This document shows positions 8,561-16,446 of a DNA stretch of 36,898 nt, one piece after another. The notes beneath the pieces are model-generated. The model was given only the letters and a program-made list of their open reading frames with translations, was not told the origin of the DNA and did not search any database. Origin of the DNA: Candidatus Methanomethylophilaceae archaeon. Its GTDB lineage: Archaea > Thermoplasmatota > Thermoplasmata > Methanomassiliicoccales > Methanomethylophilaceae. The translations under genes were made by a program, and so were the position numbers. The stretch is taken from the NCBI GenBank assembly GCA_016297775.1, contig JAEDGA010000008.1, positions 1-36,898 on the forward strand, read 5' to 3'. Each line of letters starts with the position of its first letter. Positions within the stretch are counted from its first letter, which is position 1.

Positions 8561-8628
8561 TTTTATCCCTGCCGTCACATACATATTAATATATGAGCCT
8601 CAAGAGTACAACAGGTGCATCCATTATT

Positions 8629-8644
8629 TTTGAACACGCTCAAA
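8629..8644. promoter_or_regulatory. Operator-like site 2 (TetR box, regulator side)
   Basis: This is an identical 16-bp copy of site 1, 84 bp away. It ends 2 nt before the TTAAATA box (8647-8653) that would drive the TetR gene, suggesting autoregulation. Both copies stand in the same relation to a TATA box on their own side of the divergent intergenic region. Confidence 0.65.
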
Positions 8645-8681
8645 GATTAAATACCGAACATACATGGCCTGTAACATAGAC

Positions 8682-9389
8682 ATGACCGAAAAAGGATGCA
8701 AGAACCCGTTGTCCAAAATCAAAAACATCGGACCTGGAGGGAGTTCGCAGAAGCAGCGCAGGGAGTGTAAACGCGACGACGTCGCACGTGTAGCATTCGA
8801 ACTGTTCATGGAACAGGGATACGAGAAGACCACCATGAGACAAATCGCACTGCGTGCCAAGATTCTGAACGGCAGCCTCTACAACCTCTTCACCAGCAAG
8901 GACGACATCTTCGATTACATAGTCCTCAGGTTCATGGATATGAGACGTGTCAGGCTCAGCGAGATGATATCCGACGAGAAGGACCTGATGTTCGCTCTGG
9001 CACTTCCGTATGTCACTGAGATGATGGCCTGCAGTGAGAATAAACGCGTGGCCGAACTCATGCACGAGGCATACATCAACTGGAACACCTTCAACAGGAT
9101 CGCGGACCTGGACACCGAATGGGTGGAACAGATCTACGGAAGGTTCGGCGTATCATTCGACATGGATTCCGTGAGACAGACCATGGTGGCATTCTCCGGT
9201 GCGTTCTCCAAATTCATCGACAGATACCTTTTCACCGACGATGGAAACGTTCACGAGGATACGCGCACGCTGCTGATAGTACTGTTCACTCTGCTTAACA
9301 TCCCTGTGCACAACCTGGACACGTTGATGCAGAGATACGACGATGCGCTCTCGGGGATGATATCCGAGATGGGTATGCTCGAATGGTGA
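8682..9389 (+). CDS. TetR/AcrR-family transcriptional regulator
   Basis: A 235-residue DNA-binding regulator. The N-terminal helix-turn-helix is clear: R-D-D-V-A-R-V-A-F-E-L-F-M-E-Q-G-Y-E-K-T-T-M-R-Q-I-A, then G-S-L-Y-N-L-F-T-S-K-D-D-I-F, the classic TetR sequence ending in Y-x-x-F-x-x-K-x-x-L. The C-terminal ligand and dimer domain is mostly helical. The frame also has ATG at 8664, but the best TATA box (TTAAATA, centre 8650) places the transcript start near 8676, so ATG 8682 is preferred. It is divergent from the MMPL transporter, with two identical operator-like repeats between them, the standard layout for a repressor of an efflux gene. The inducer is unknown. Confidence 0.88.
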   Translation: MTEKGCKNPLSKIKNIGPGGSSQKQRRECKRDDVARVAFELFMEQGYEKTTMRQIALRAKILNGSLYNLFTSKDDIFDYIVLRFMDMRRVRLSEMISDEKDLMFALALPYVTEMMACSENKRVAELMHEAYINWNTFNRIADLDTEWVEQIYGRFGVSFDMDSVRQTMVAFSGAFSKFIDRYLFTDDGNVHEDTRTLLIVLFTLLNIPVHNLDTLMQRYDDALSGMISEMGMLEW

Positions 9390-9390
9390 T

Positions 9391-9428
9391 CCATACGTAT
9401 GGTACATCGCGCATGCGACCTTTTTTTT
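9391..9428 (+). terminator. Terminator after the TetR gene
   Basis: A perfect palindrome CCATACGTATGG (9391-9402) follows the TetR stop by 1 nt, and a run of eight T follows at 9421-9428. Oligo-T is the usual archaeal terminator. The same AT-rich run leads into TTTATTAAG (about 9426-9434), a likely TATA box for the next gene. Confidence 0.6.
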
Positions 9429-9462
9429 ATTAAGCACACATACCCCGTGACAGGTGCAATAC

Positions 9463-10686
9463 ATGGTTGACCAGAAGGCAATCGAAGCAGCGAAGGAGAA
9501 GTTCGGACTCCTCCTCGAGAAGCAGCTCAACAGGGTGGAGGCTCTCAAGAACGAGGGTGCTCCCGTGGATTATTCCAAACTCGACAAACTCATCATCGGA
9601 GTATGCGGAGGAGACGGTATCGGACCTTACATCTGCGCGTCCGCACAGAAGGTCATGGAGTTCCTCCTCGCCGACAAGCTCAAGGCCGGCAAGGCGGAGA
9701 TCAGGGTCATCGACGGTCTCACCATCGAGAGGCGTGTCGAGGTCATGAAGGCGATCCCTGACGACACCCTCGCTGAACTCAAGGAATGTCACGTCATCCT
9801 CAAGGGACCGACCACCACCCCCAAGAAGGGAGACCCCTGGCCCAACATCGAGAGCGCGAACGTCGCCATGAGGAAGGAGCTCGACCTGTTCGCCAACGTC
9901 AGACCCGTCAGCGTCCCCGAGCTCGGAATCGATTGGACCTTCTTCAGGGAGAACACCGAGGGAAGCTACGCACTCGGAAGCGACGGTGTGAACGTGACCG
10001 AGGACCTTGCCATGGACTTCTGCGTCGCCACCTCCCAAGGGACCGAGAGGATCCTCCGCGCAGGATTCGACTTCGCCAAGAAGACCGGAAAGAACTATGT
10101 CTCCGTCATCACCAAGGGTAACATCATCAAGACCACCGACGGAAAGTTCCTGAGCATGGCCGAGGACATCGCCAAGGATTACCCCGAGGTCAAGTGGGAT
10201 GACTGGTTCATCGACATCACCACCGCCAAACTCATCGATCCCGCAAGGAGGTCCGCATTCAAGGTGTTCGTGCTCCCCAACCTCTACGGTGACATCATCA
10301 CGGACGAGGCCGCACAGATCCAGGGAGGAGTGGGTACCGCGGGATCCGCCAACATCGGTAACAGATACGCAATGTTCGAGGCCATCCACGGTTCCGCACC
10401 CAGGATGGTGGACGAGGGACGCGCGATGTACGCCGACCCCTGCTCCATGATCAAGGCAGTCGCCATGATGATGGACCACATCGGAGAGGCGGAGAAGGCC
10501 AAGAAGCTCAACATGGCCCTCGATGTCTGCTGCCAGTTCGAGAAGAAGCTCGTCATGACCGGAAGGAACACCGGTGCCACCGGAGACGAGTTCGCGGAGT
10601 ACATCATGGAGACCATCCAGAGGCCCGACCTCGAGAGCGTATGGCAGGGTTACATCGACGCCGCCATCGCAGCCAACAAGAACTGA
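9463..10686 (+). CDS. icd: Isocitrate dehydrogenase (isocitrate/isopropylmalate dehydrogenase family)
   Basis: A 407-residue decarboxylating dehydrogenase that makes 2-oxoglutarate from isocitrate, supplying glutamate. It opens with the family's G-V-C-G-G-D-G-I-G-P. The substrate-binding S-x-N-x-x-x-R reads S-A-N-V-A-M-R-K-E-L-D-L-F-A-N-V-R-P-V (about 130-148), typical of isocitrate rather than isopropylmalate enzymes. E-N-T-E-G-S-Y is near 164. N-L-Y-G-D-I-I-T-D-E-A provides the metal-binding aspartates, and H-G-S-A-P-R near 309 lies in the coenzyme loop. I cannot tell NAD from NADP preference with confidence. ATG 9463 has AGGTG 7 nt upstream; an in-frame GTG at 9454 lies inside that site. 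Citrate synthase is encoded 2 kb away on the other strand. The ABC-F gene follows after 8 nt. Confidence 0.88.
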   Translation: MVDQKAIEAAKEKFGLLLEKQLNRVEALKNEGAPVDYSKLDKLIIGVCGGDGIGPYICASAQKVMEFLLADKLKAGKAEIRVIDGLTIERRVEVMKAIPDDTLAELKECHVILKGPTTTPKKGDPWPNIESANVAMRKELDLFANVRPVSVPELGIDWTFFRENTEGSYALGSDGVNVTEDLAMDFCVATSQGTERILRAGFDFAKKTGKNYVSVITKGNIIKTTDGKFLSMAEDIAKDYPEVKWDDWFIDITTAKLIDPARRSAFKVFVLPNLYGDIITDEAAQIQGGVGTAGSANIGNRYAMFEAIHGSAPRMVDEGRAMYADPCSMIKAVAMMMDHIGEAEKAKKLNMALDVCCQFEKKLVMTGRNTGATGDEFAEYIMETIQRPDLESVWQGYIDAAIAANKN

Positions 10687-10694
10687 GCGGTAAA

Positions 10695-12506
10695 ATGCTG
10701 CTCAGGGCCGAATCCATAACCAAGTCCTTCGGACCCGTGAAGGTGCTCACGAAGGCGGACATCCAGATCAACGAGGGCGACAGCATCGGCCTCATCGGTG
10801 TCAACGGTGCCGGGAAGAGCACGTTCCTGAAGATACTGCTCGGAGAGGACCGTTGCGACACCGGGGAGCTGATCGTCAGCACCGAGAGGATCGGATACCT
10901 ACCGCAGTTCGCGGAGGCATCCGAGGGTCTGACCGTGAGGCAGGTCCTCGGACGTCCCTACGGACATATCGAGAACATCAGACGCAGGATGCGGGAACTG
11001 GATGAGGAGATGGCATCCGGAAGGGACGACGTAGATTGGAACGCCGTCACCTCCGAATACGCCAGACTGGAGAGCCAGCTGTCCAAGAACGCCAGCGACG
11101 ACGAGAGGATGCAGATCTCCGCATTGGAGACCGTGGGCCTCTCGGCCGACATAATGGACAGAGAGATGGACACCCTCAGCGGAGGCGAACGCACGAAGGT
11201 GATGCTCTCCAGGATCGTCGTCCAAGCGGAGGACTGCGACCTCCTGTTCCTGGACGAACCCACCAGCCATCTGGACATCGATACGGTTGAATGGCTGGAG
11301 GATTTCCTTCTGGATTCGCACACGGCATGCGTGGTCATCAGTCACGACAGGTATTTCCTGGACAAGATGGCCACACGTACCGTGGAGATCTCCAACGGTA
11401 AGACCAGGGAGTACAAGGGCAACTACTCGGCATTCATCATGAAGAAGATGCTGGACCTGGACCGTATGCAGAAGGAGTACGACAAATACGTCACCCAGAA
11501 GCGCAAACAGGAGGAGATCGCCGAGAAGCTCCATCACGACCAGTGGTTCCTGACCACCCATAAGACCCGTCAGAAACTGATCGAGAAGATGGAGGAGAAA
11601 GAAGCTCCGGAGAAGAACAAGGAGATCACCGTCAGGATACAATCCGCGCCCAAATCCGGAAAGAACGTGATCACCGCCAAGAACCTGACCATCAGACAGG
11701 GCGGCAGGGTGATCCTGTCCAATGTGGACATGGACATACACAAAGGCGAGAAGATCGGTATCTTCGGTGCCAATGGAGAGGGCAAGAGTACGTTGATCAA
11801 AGCTCTGATCGGAGAGATCCCGTCCGAAGGGGATCTGTGGATCGCACCCGGTGCGAAGATAGGGTACTTCTGCCAGAACCACGAGAACCTCGACCTGGAA
11901 CTCACCGCCGAGGAACAGATCCTCCAGGTCATAGGCAAGGATAGACGTGCCGATGCCAGGAAGCTCCTTGCCAGGATGTTGCTGTTCGACGAGGAGGTCG
12001 ACAAGCAGATGAAGTACCTCTCCGGAGGAGAGAGGGTCAGGGTATCGCTGACACTCCTGTTGCTGCAGGAGACCAACCTTCTGGTTCTGGACGAGCCTAC
12101 CAACTATCTGGATATACCCGCAAGGCACGCATTGGAGGAGGCTCTCAACGAGTACGATGGTACCATCCTGACCGTCACCCATGACAGGTACTTCCTGGAT
12201 ACCGTATGCAACAAGGTGTGCGAGGTCAGGGACGGACACATAAAACTGACCGCCGGAACGTACTCCGCCACCAGGGGAAGACCCAACACGACGGAGATAG
12301 TCATGGATGCCGATGAATATAGGGTGATATCACCGTTCACCAACTGGGCCATCGGCAAGAAGTTCGCCAAGGGCGACCGCGTACTTGTGGCACCCACCGA
12401 GATGAAGAACTACGAGTGGGCAATCAGTCAGGGTAAGCTGAAGAAGACCGGTGGCCGTCAGAGGAAGAAGGTGGCGGTGGACAAACCGGAAGAGACGCAG
12501 AAGTGA
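10695..12506 (+). CDS. ABC-F family ATPase (ribosome-associated)
   Basis: A 603-residue soluble protein with two ABC cassettes and no membrane segments. Cassette 1 has Walker A G-V-N-G-A-G-K-S-T (35-43), signature L-S-G-G-E and Walker B L-F-L-D-E-P-T-S-H-L-D. Cassette 2 has G-A-N-G-E-G-K-S-T, L-S-G-G-E and L-V-L-D-E-P-T-N-Y-L-D. Between them lies a charged helical linker with M-x-x-x-Y-D-K-Y-V-T-Q-K-R-K-Q-E, the P-site tRNA interaction motif region of ABC-F proteins, which act on stalled ribosomes or give antibiotic protection. ABC-F is mainly bacterial and eukaryotic, so its presence here suggests transfer. It lies 8 nt after icd and is probably cotranscribed. The C-terminal tail is basic. 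Confidence 0.9.
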   Translation: MLLRAESITKSFGPVKVLTKADIQINEGDSIGLIGVNGAGKSTFLKILLGEDRCDTGELIVSTERIGYLPQFAEASEGLTVRQVLGRPYGHIENIRRRMRELDEEMASGRDDVDWNAVTSEYARLESQLSKNASDDERMQISALETVGLSADIMDREMDTLSGGERTKVMLSRIVVQAEDCDLLFLDEPTSHLDIDTVEWLEDFLLDSHTACVVISHDRYFLDKMATRTVEISNGKTREYKGNYSAFIMKKMLDLDRMQKEYDKYVTQKRKQEEIAEKLHHDQWFLTTHKTRQKLIEKMEEKEAPEKNKEITVRIQSAPKSGKNVITAKNLTIRQGGRVILSNVDMDIHKGEKIGIFGANGEGKSTLIKALIGEIPSEGDLWIAPGAKIGYFCQNHENLDLELTAEEQILQVIGKDRRADARKLLARMLLFDEEVDKQMKYLSGGERVRVSLTLLLLQETNLLVLDEPTNYLDIPARHALEEALNEYDGTILTVTHDRYFLDTVCNKVCEVRDGHIKLTAGTYSATRGRPNTTEIVMDADEYRVISPFTNWAIGKKFAKGDRVLVAPTEMKNYEWAISQGKLKKTGGRQRKKVAVDKPEETQK

Positions 12507-12524
12507 ATATCAGGGACATGCTGG

Positions 12525-12542
12525 CACATACGTACGCATGTG
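12525..12542. terminator. Palindrome between convergent genes
   Basis: CACATACGTACGCATGTG is an 18-bp palindrome with one mismatched pair. It lies in the 71-nt gap between the ends of the ABC-F gene and the minus-strand citrate synthase gene. It could serve as a shared terminator. No T-run is present, so this is tentative. Confidence 0.35.
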
Positions 12543-12577
12543 TCCGCATACCCCATTGATCCTTATTGTTCCACGAA

Positions 12578-13936
12578 TCACTCGCGCTCGTCGAAGGGGA
12601 TGTACTCCCTCTCCTCCATCACGCTCTGGTATGCGGGACGGATGATTTTTCCGGAGTTGACGAGCTCCTCGATCCTGTGTGCGCTCCATCCGACCACCCT
12701 TGCGGTGGCGAACAGCGGGGTGTACAATTCCTGCGGGATACCCAACATGCTGTAGACGAATCCGCTGTAGAAGTCCACGTTGGCGCTTACACCGGTGAAC
12801 GCGTGCCTTCTGGCACATATGAGTTCCGGTGCCAGCTCCTCTATGTACTGGTAGAGCTGGAGATCCTTATCGCGATGCTTCTCATGGGCAAGCCTCTCCA
12901 CGAGGCCCTTGAATATCGTAGCTCTGGGATCGGAGATGGAGTACACTGCATGACCCATTCCATAGATGAGTCCCAGACCGTCGAAAGCCTGTTTGTCCAG
13001 AATCTTGATCAGGTACTCCTTGACCGCATCCCTGTCGGTGATATCCGAGACATGCTCCTTGATGTCGGCGATCATCTCCATCACCTTGATATTAGCACCT
13101 CCGTGCTTGGGTCCCTTGAGCGACGACATGGCCGCGGCGATCACGGAATATGTGTCTGATCCGGTGGATGTGACCACCCTGGTGGTGAATGTCGAGTTGT
13201 TACCGCCTCCGTGCTCCATGTGCAGCATGAGCGATGCATCCAGCACCTTAGCCTCCAACGCGGTGTACTGTCCGTCGGGCCTGAGCATCTTGAGGATGTT
13301 CTCCGCGGTGGAGAGGTTCGGGTCAGGCCTGTGGATGTACAGGCTGTCGTTGCAGTCGTAGTAAATATACGCCTGATATCCGTAAACCGCAAGCATCGGG
13401 AACACGCTGATCAGGTATATGCACTGCCTCAGCACGTTCTCGATCGAGAGATCGGACATGTTCTGATCGTAAGCGGCGAGTGTGAGCACACTCTTGGTCA
13501 TGGAGTTCATGATGTCCCTGTTGTGCGCCTTGAGGATGACGTCCCTGACGAAGGTCACCGGCAGGACCCTGTTCTGGTTCATGACCTGTTTGAACTCCTG
13601 GAGCTGTTCCCTGTTGGGAAGGTCCCCGAAGAGCAGAAGGTATGCGGCCTCCTCGAATCCTCCGATGTGATAATCAGCACCTTTCACGAGTTTGGTTATA
13701 TCTATGCCTCTGAACCACAGACGTCCGTCAATGGGTGTGCGTACGCCGTTGATGGTCTCGAAACCGTCCACCCTGGAGATATTGGTGAGGCCGGTGAGGA
13801 CACCTCTTCCGTCGCTGTCGCGGAGTCCCTTCTTGACATCGTACTTCTTGTAAAGGTCGAGGGGAATGAGATCCTTCTCCTTGCACACCTCTCCTCTCTC
13901 TTTTATGAACTTTGTATCATCGATGTTGTATGTCAT
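12578..13936 (-). CDS. gltA: Citrate synthase
   Basis: A 452-residue enzyme condensing oxaloacetate and acetyl-CoA. The three catalytic regions are visible: M-L-H-M-E-H-G-G-G-N-N-S (about 240-250), G-M-G-H-A-V-Y-S (about 329) and the Asp in A-N-V-D-F-Y-S-G (about 386). Other landmarks are K-G-P-K-H-G-G-A-N and the substrate-loop L-W-F-R-G-I-D-I. The N-terminus (I-P-L-D-L-Y-K-K-Y-D-V-K-K-G-L-R-D-S-D-G) resembles clostridial citrate synthases as I recall them, so transfer is plausible. With isocitrate dehydrogenase nearby it would feed the oxidative branch to 2-oxoglutarate; no aconitase lies in the window. The promoter box ACTTATAAAAA (13993-14003) implies a leader of about 36 nt. This leader holds a GCCGG/CCGGC hairpin and GGAGAGG before the ATG. 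Confidence 0.93.
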   Translation of the reverse strand: MTYNIDDTKFIKERGEVCKEKDLIPLDLYKKYDVKKGLRDSDGRGVLTGLTNISRVDGFETINGVRTPIDGRLWFRGIDITKLVKGADYHIGGFEEAAYLLLFGDLPNREQLQEFKQVMNQNRVLPVTFVRDVILKAHNRDIMNSMTKSVLTLAAYDQNMSDLSIENVLRQCIYLISVFPMLAVYGYQAYIYYDCNDSLYIHRPDPNLSTAENILKMLRPDGQYTALEAKVLDASLMLHMEHGGGNNSTFTTRVVTSTGSDTYSVIAAAMSSLKGPKHGGANIKVMEMIADIKEHVSDITDRDAVKEYLIKILDKQAFDGLGLIYGMGHAVYSISDPRATIFKGLVERLAHEKHRDKDLQLYQYIEELAPELICARRHAFTGVSANVDFYSGFVYSMLGIPQELYTPLFATARVVGWSAHRIEELVNSGKIIRPAYQSVMEEREYIPFDERE

Positions 13937-13992
13937 CTCAGCCTCTCCAGTGGCCGGGATACTCCGGCAATAGCGACACAGATTCCCTTGTT

Positions 13993-14003
13993 GTTTTTAT
14001 AAG
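13993..14003 (-). promoter_or_regulatory. TATA box of citrate synthase
   Basis: The minus strand reads ACTTATAAAAA, a strong archaeal TATA box. Transcription would start near 13972, giving a leader of about 36 nt. Unlike many genes here, citrate synthase thus has a real 5' UTR. Confidence 0.6.
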
Positions 14004-14068
14004 TTTGTTAAGTAAAAAACAGTATTCAACTATGATATATTTCGATTTCGGAGTAAAAATACATTTTT

Positions 14069-14152
14069 ATTACGATATCTGAATAAAATCCAACGATATT
14101 CGTATCATAGATTACGAATATCGGTACAAATACTGCGGAAACCGAATATCTG
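14069..14152. repeat. Cluster of GATATTCG-type half-sites with a perfect inverted repeat
   Basis: CGATATTCGTA (14094-14104) and TACGAATATCG (14113-14123) form a perfect 11-bp inverted repeat around TCATAGAT. Related half-sites flank it: TACGATATCTG (about 14071-14081) and CCGAATATCTG (about 14142-14152). The stretch is AT-rich and lies between the Pelota stop and the citrate synthase promoter. It looks like a multi-site regulator target. Position relative to the citrate synthase TATA box is 70-150 nt upstream. Confidence 0.5.
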
Positions 14153-14163
14153 TCATGGAATGG

Positions 14164-15189
14164 TCATGACAACCGGTATCTCAGGATCGCACCCATACCC
14201 CCGATGGATGCCAGTTGCTTTCCGCCGTCGTGCTGTCCTGATACGACGATCACACTGCCCTTCTGGACCTCCACGTCCCTCACGATGGGATCCAGATCCT
14301 CCTCGCGGAGCTTCGAATCCAGTATGAGCAGCTTCTCCACCGCGCCCGTGGCCGCGGCATCCGCAACCTGGGACGTTCCGTACGTGGCGAGACCGTCCTT
14401 GGCGATGTGGGTCATCATCTCCTCCACGGCCTCCATCTCCACCCCTACCCTGGACTCCCTGAGGAGATCGGAACCCATGCCCTTCTTCATGAGCTCGTTC
14501 ACACCCTGCATACCGCTCTGCCCGGTGTGGTAGACGAACACGCTCGGGAATATACCCAGAGGTTTGACCGCATCCGCGAACCTCTCCTTCTCGAACCCCG
14601 GACCGAGGAGCACGAGAGGGGTGTTCGGTTCCGCCAAGGTCTTCAGTTTGGATATGATCTCCCCGTGATAATCCGTGCCTTTGGAATCATCCTGGTACTG
14701 TTTTCCGGACCTCATGGAACGCACGCAGGCTATCTCCTTCGGACCGAACTGTCTGAGCACCGCTATGGTGGCATCGTCCTGATCCATGGCCACCATCACC
14801 ATCCTCGGTTTGTTGGTGTCCGATACGGCACGCTTGAGTCTCTCTATCTGGGTCTCCTTCCAGTGCTTCTTGCAGACTGTGACACGCTCACCGACCTCCA
14901 TCATCAGGGAGTGATGCTGTCCGATGTCCTGTTGGCCCTCCTCGATCACACCAAGTATCCTTAGTCTGAGGTCGTCCTCGGAGAACTCTATCTTCTCCGC
15001 CCTGATGCCCAGGGTCATCCTGCGCTTCTCCGTACGCTGGTCGGCGACGGCGTTCCTGGCCTTCTCGTCGCGACGCATGGTGGATGCTATCACCAGATCG
15101 CCAAGCTCGACGATGTTGTAGAGATGCCACAGATCGTCGTCACTCTCCAGCTGCATGCTGATGCCTTTGTCGTTCTGCGTGTATCTCAT
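14164..15189 (-). CDS. pelA: Archaeal Pelota (Dom34) mRNA surveillance factor
   Basis: A 341-residue relative of eukaryotic Dom34/Pelota and of release factor aRF1. It acts with an aEF1A-type GTPase and ABCE1 to split stalled ribosomes. The N-terminal Sm-like domain contains D-D-L-W-H-L-Y-N-I-V and R-R-x-E-K-A-R-N-A. The middle and C-terminal domains follow, with H-T-G-Q-S-G-M-Q-G-V-N-E-L and the L-x-x-x-G-G-M-G-A-I-L-R-Y at the end. The GGQ loop of aRF1 is absent, as expected for Pelota. Start ATG 15189 has CGTTAATATCG (15210-15220) 26 nt upstream, so it is leaderless; this excludes the longer frame from 15210. It is divergent from carA. Confidence 0.93.
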   Translation of the reverse strand: MRYTQNDKGISMQLESDDDLWHLYNIVELGDLVIASTMRRDEKARNAVADQRTEKRRMTLGIRAEKIEFSEDDLRLRILGVIEEGQQDIGQHHSLMMEVGERVTVCKKHWKETQIERLKRAVSDTNKPRMVMVAMDQDDATIAVLRQFGPKEIACVRSMRSGKQYQDDSKGTDYHGEIISKLKTLAEPNTPLVLLGPGFEKERFADAVKPLGIFPSVFVYHTGQSGMQGVNELMKKGMGSDLLRESRVGVEMEAVEEMMTHIAKDGLATYGTSQVADAAATGAVEKLLILDSKLREEDLDPIVRDVEVQKGSVIVVSGQHDGGKQLASIGGMGAILRYRLS

Positions 15190-15363
15190 GAGATACCCGA
15201 TACAGCTCAACGATATTAACGCATACTATGGATTACAATGTTGTTCTATTACTTAGAGAAAATAAAGGGGGTTGTTTTTGTCTGCCATCGGACAACTGAA
15301 ACTGATTGCTGTCTTATGGGTAAGCTAGGGATTAAATAGAAAATGAGAATGTAAGAATCCCCG
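15190..15363. promoter_or_regulatory. Divergent promoter region pelA / carA
   Basis: The 174-nt gap carries a TATA box on each side: CGTTAATATCG on the minus strand (15210-15220) for pelA, and ATTAAATA (15331-15338) for carA, which places the carA transcript start about 3 nt before its ATG. Between them are a purine-rich stretch (AAATAAAGGGGG) and a short inverted repeat TTGTC/GACAA (15278-15282 with 15291-15295). No gene is seen in it. Confidence 0.55.
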
Positions 15364-16446
15364 ATGGCAAACAATTATCTTGTTCTTGAGGACGGGACGG
15401 TCCTTGAAGGAGAGGCCTTCGGTTACGACAAGGCCAATTCTGGCGAGGTCGTCTTCACCACTGCGATGGGCGGTTACCAGGAGAGCATCACCGATCCATC
15501 ATACTGCGGTCAGATTCTCATCTCCACCTACCCCCTCATCGGAAACTACGGTATCATGGATTCCGCAAACCAGTCCGATGACGTTTGGGTCAGGGGACTT
15601 GTCGTAAGGGAGTACAGCAAGACACCCTCCCTCATGTACGGCGGAAGGACGATCGACGACTTCCTCAAGGAACACAAGGTCCCGGGAATCTCCGGGATAG
15701 ACACACGCGAACTCGTACTGAAGATCAGGAGCGGCGGTACGCTCAAGGGAGCGATCGTAACCGACGAATCGAAGATCGATTCCGTAATATCCGATCTCAA
15801 GAGGATGCCCGCACCCTCCGAGGGCAACCTCGTGGCCGAGGTGTCCTGCAAGCAGGCATATTCCATCGACAACAAGAAGGAACTCACCGTGGGAGTCATA
15901 GACTGCGGTGTGAAGAACGGTATCATAGATTCGCTCTCCAGGAGATTCAACCTCAGGGTCTTCCCCTACGACGTGACCGCACAGGAGATCATGGACGCCA
16001 AAGTGGACGGTGTCATGATCACGAACGGTCCCGGCGACCCCGCACACCCCGATATCGCGAAGACCGTCGTCAGGACGGCAAAGGACCTGGCATCCCAAAC
16101 CGCCATCATGGGTATCTGCTACGGCAGCCAGGTCCTCGCTCTCGCCATGGGCGGAGAGACATACAAGATGAAGTACGGACACAGAGGTACCAACCAGCCC
16201 GTACGTTACAACGGCAGGGTGTACATCACATCCCAGAACCACGGATTCGCCGTGGATGCCGAGTCCCTGGACGGCACCGACGTCGAAGTGAGTCAGATCA
16301 ACGTCAACGACGGAAGCGTCGAGGGTATCAGGCACAAGAACCTGCCCATTTTCACCTGTCAGTATCACCCCGAGGCACGCGGAGGCCCCCTGGATACGGG
16401 ATTCCTCTTCGACGACTTCGGAAAGATGATGGAGGCGAGGAGATGA
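15364..16446 (+). CDS. carA: Carbamoyl-phosphate synthase, small (glutaminase) subunit
   Basis: A 360-residue glutamine amidotransferase supplying ammonia to CarB for carbamoyl phosphate (pyrimidines and arginine). The N-terminal CarA domain has the T-T-A-M-G-G-Y-Q-E-S-I-T-D-P-S-Y and I-S-G-I-D-T-R-E-L signatures. The class I glutaminase half has the nucleophile in M-G-I-C-Y-G-S-Q (usually G-I-C-x-G-H-Q; Ser replaces the non-catalytic His) and the catalytic His-x-Glu in C-Q-Y-H-P-E-A. The start has a TATA box 26-30 nt upstream. Its TGA overlaps the carB ATG (ATGA). It is the first gene of a continuous run that continues through the cobalt chelatase genes. Confidence 0.96.
   Translation: MANNYLVLEDGTVLEGEAFGYDKANSGEVVFTTAMGGYQESITDPSYCGQILISTYPLIGNYGIMDSANQSDDVWVRGLVVREYSKTPSLMYGGRTIDDFLKEHKVPGISGIDTRELVLKIRSGGTLKGAIVTDESKIDSVISDLKRMPAPSEGNLVAEVSCKQAYSIDNKKELTVGVIDCGVKNGIIDSLSRRFNLRVFPYDVTAQEIMDAKVDGVMITNGPGDPAHPDIAKTVVRTAKDLASQTAIMGICYGSQVLALAMGGETYKMKYGHRGTNQPVRYNGRVYITSQNHGFAVDAESLDGTDVEVSQINVNDGSVEGIRHKNLPIFTCQYHPEARGGPLDTGFLFDDFGKMMEARR

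Noticed and set aside
8581..8596. ATATTAATAT palindrome as a third operator
   Set aside because: AT-only symmetry unlike the two 16-mers; more likely a spare promoter element.
9430..10479. 349-residue minus-strand frame over icd
   Set aside because: Low-complexity His/Val/Asp/Gly translation typical of an antisense frame; icd is clearly real on the plus strand.
10899..12239. 446-residue open frame on the minus strand
   Set aside because: Antisense shadow of the ABC-F gene. Composition is Val/Leu/His/Gly-rich without motifs, and there is no promoter or ribosome site.
15585..16442. 286-residue N-terminal extension of carB
   Set aside because: This is the out-of-frame shadow of carA; CarB starts at ATG 16443 with its normal N-terminus.
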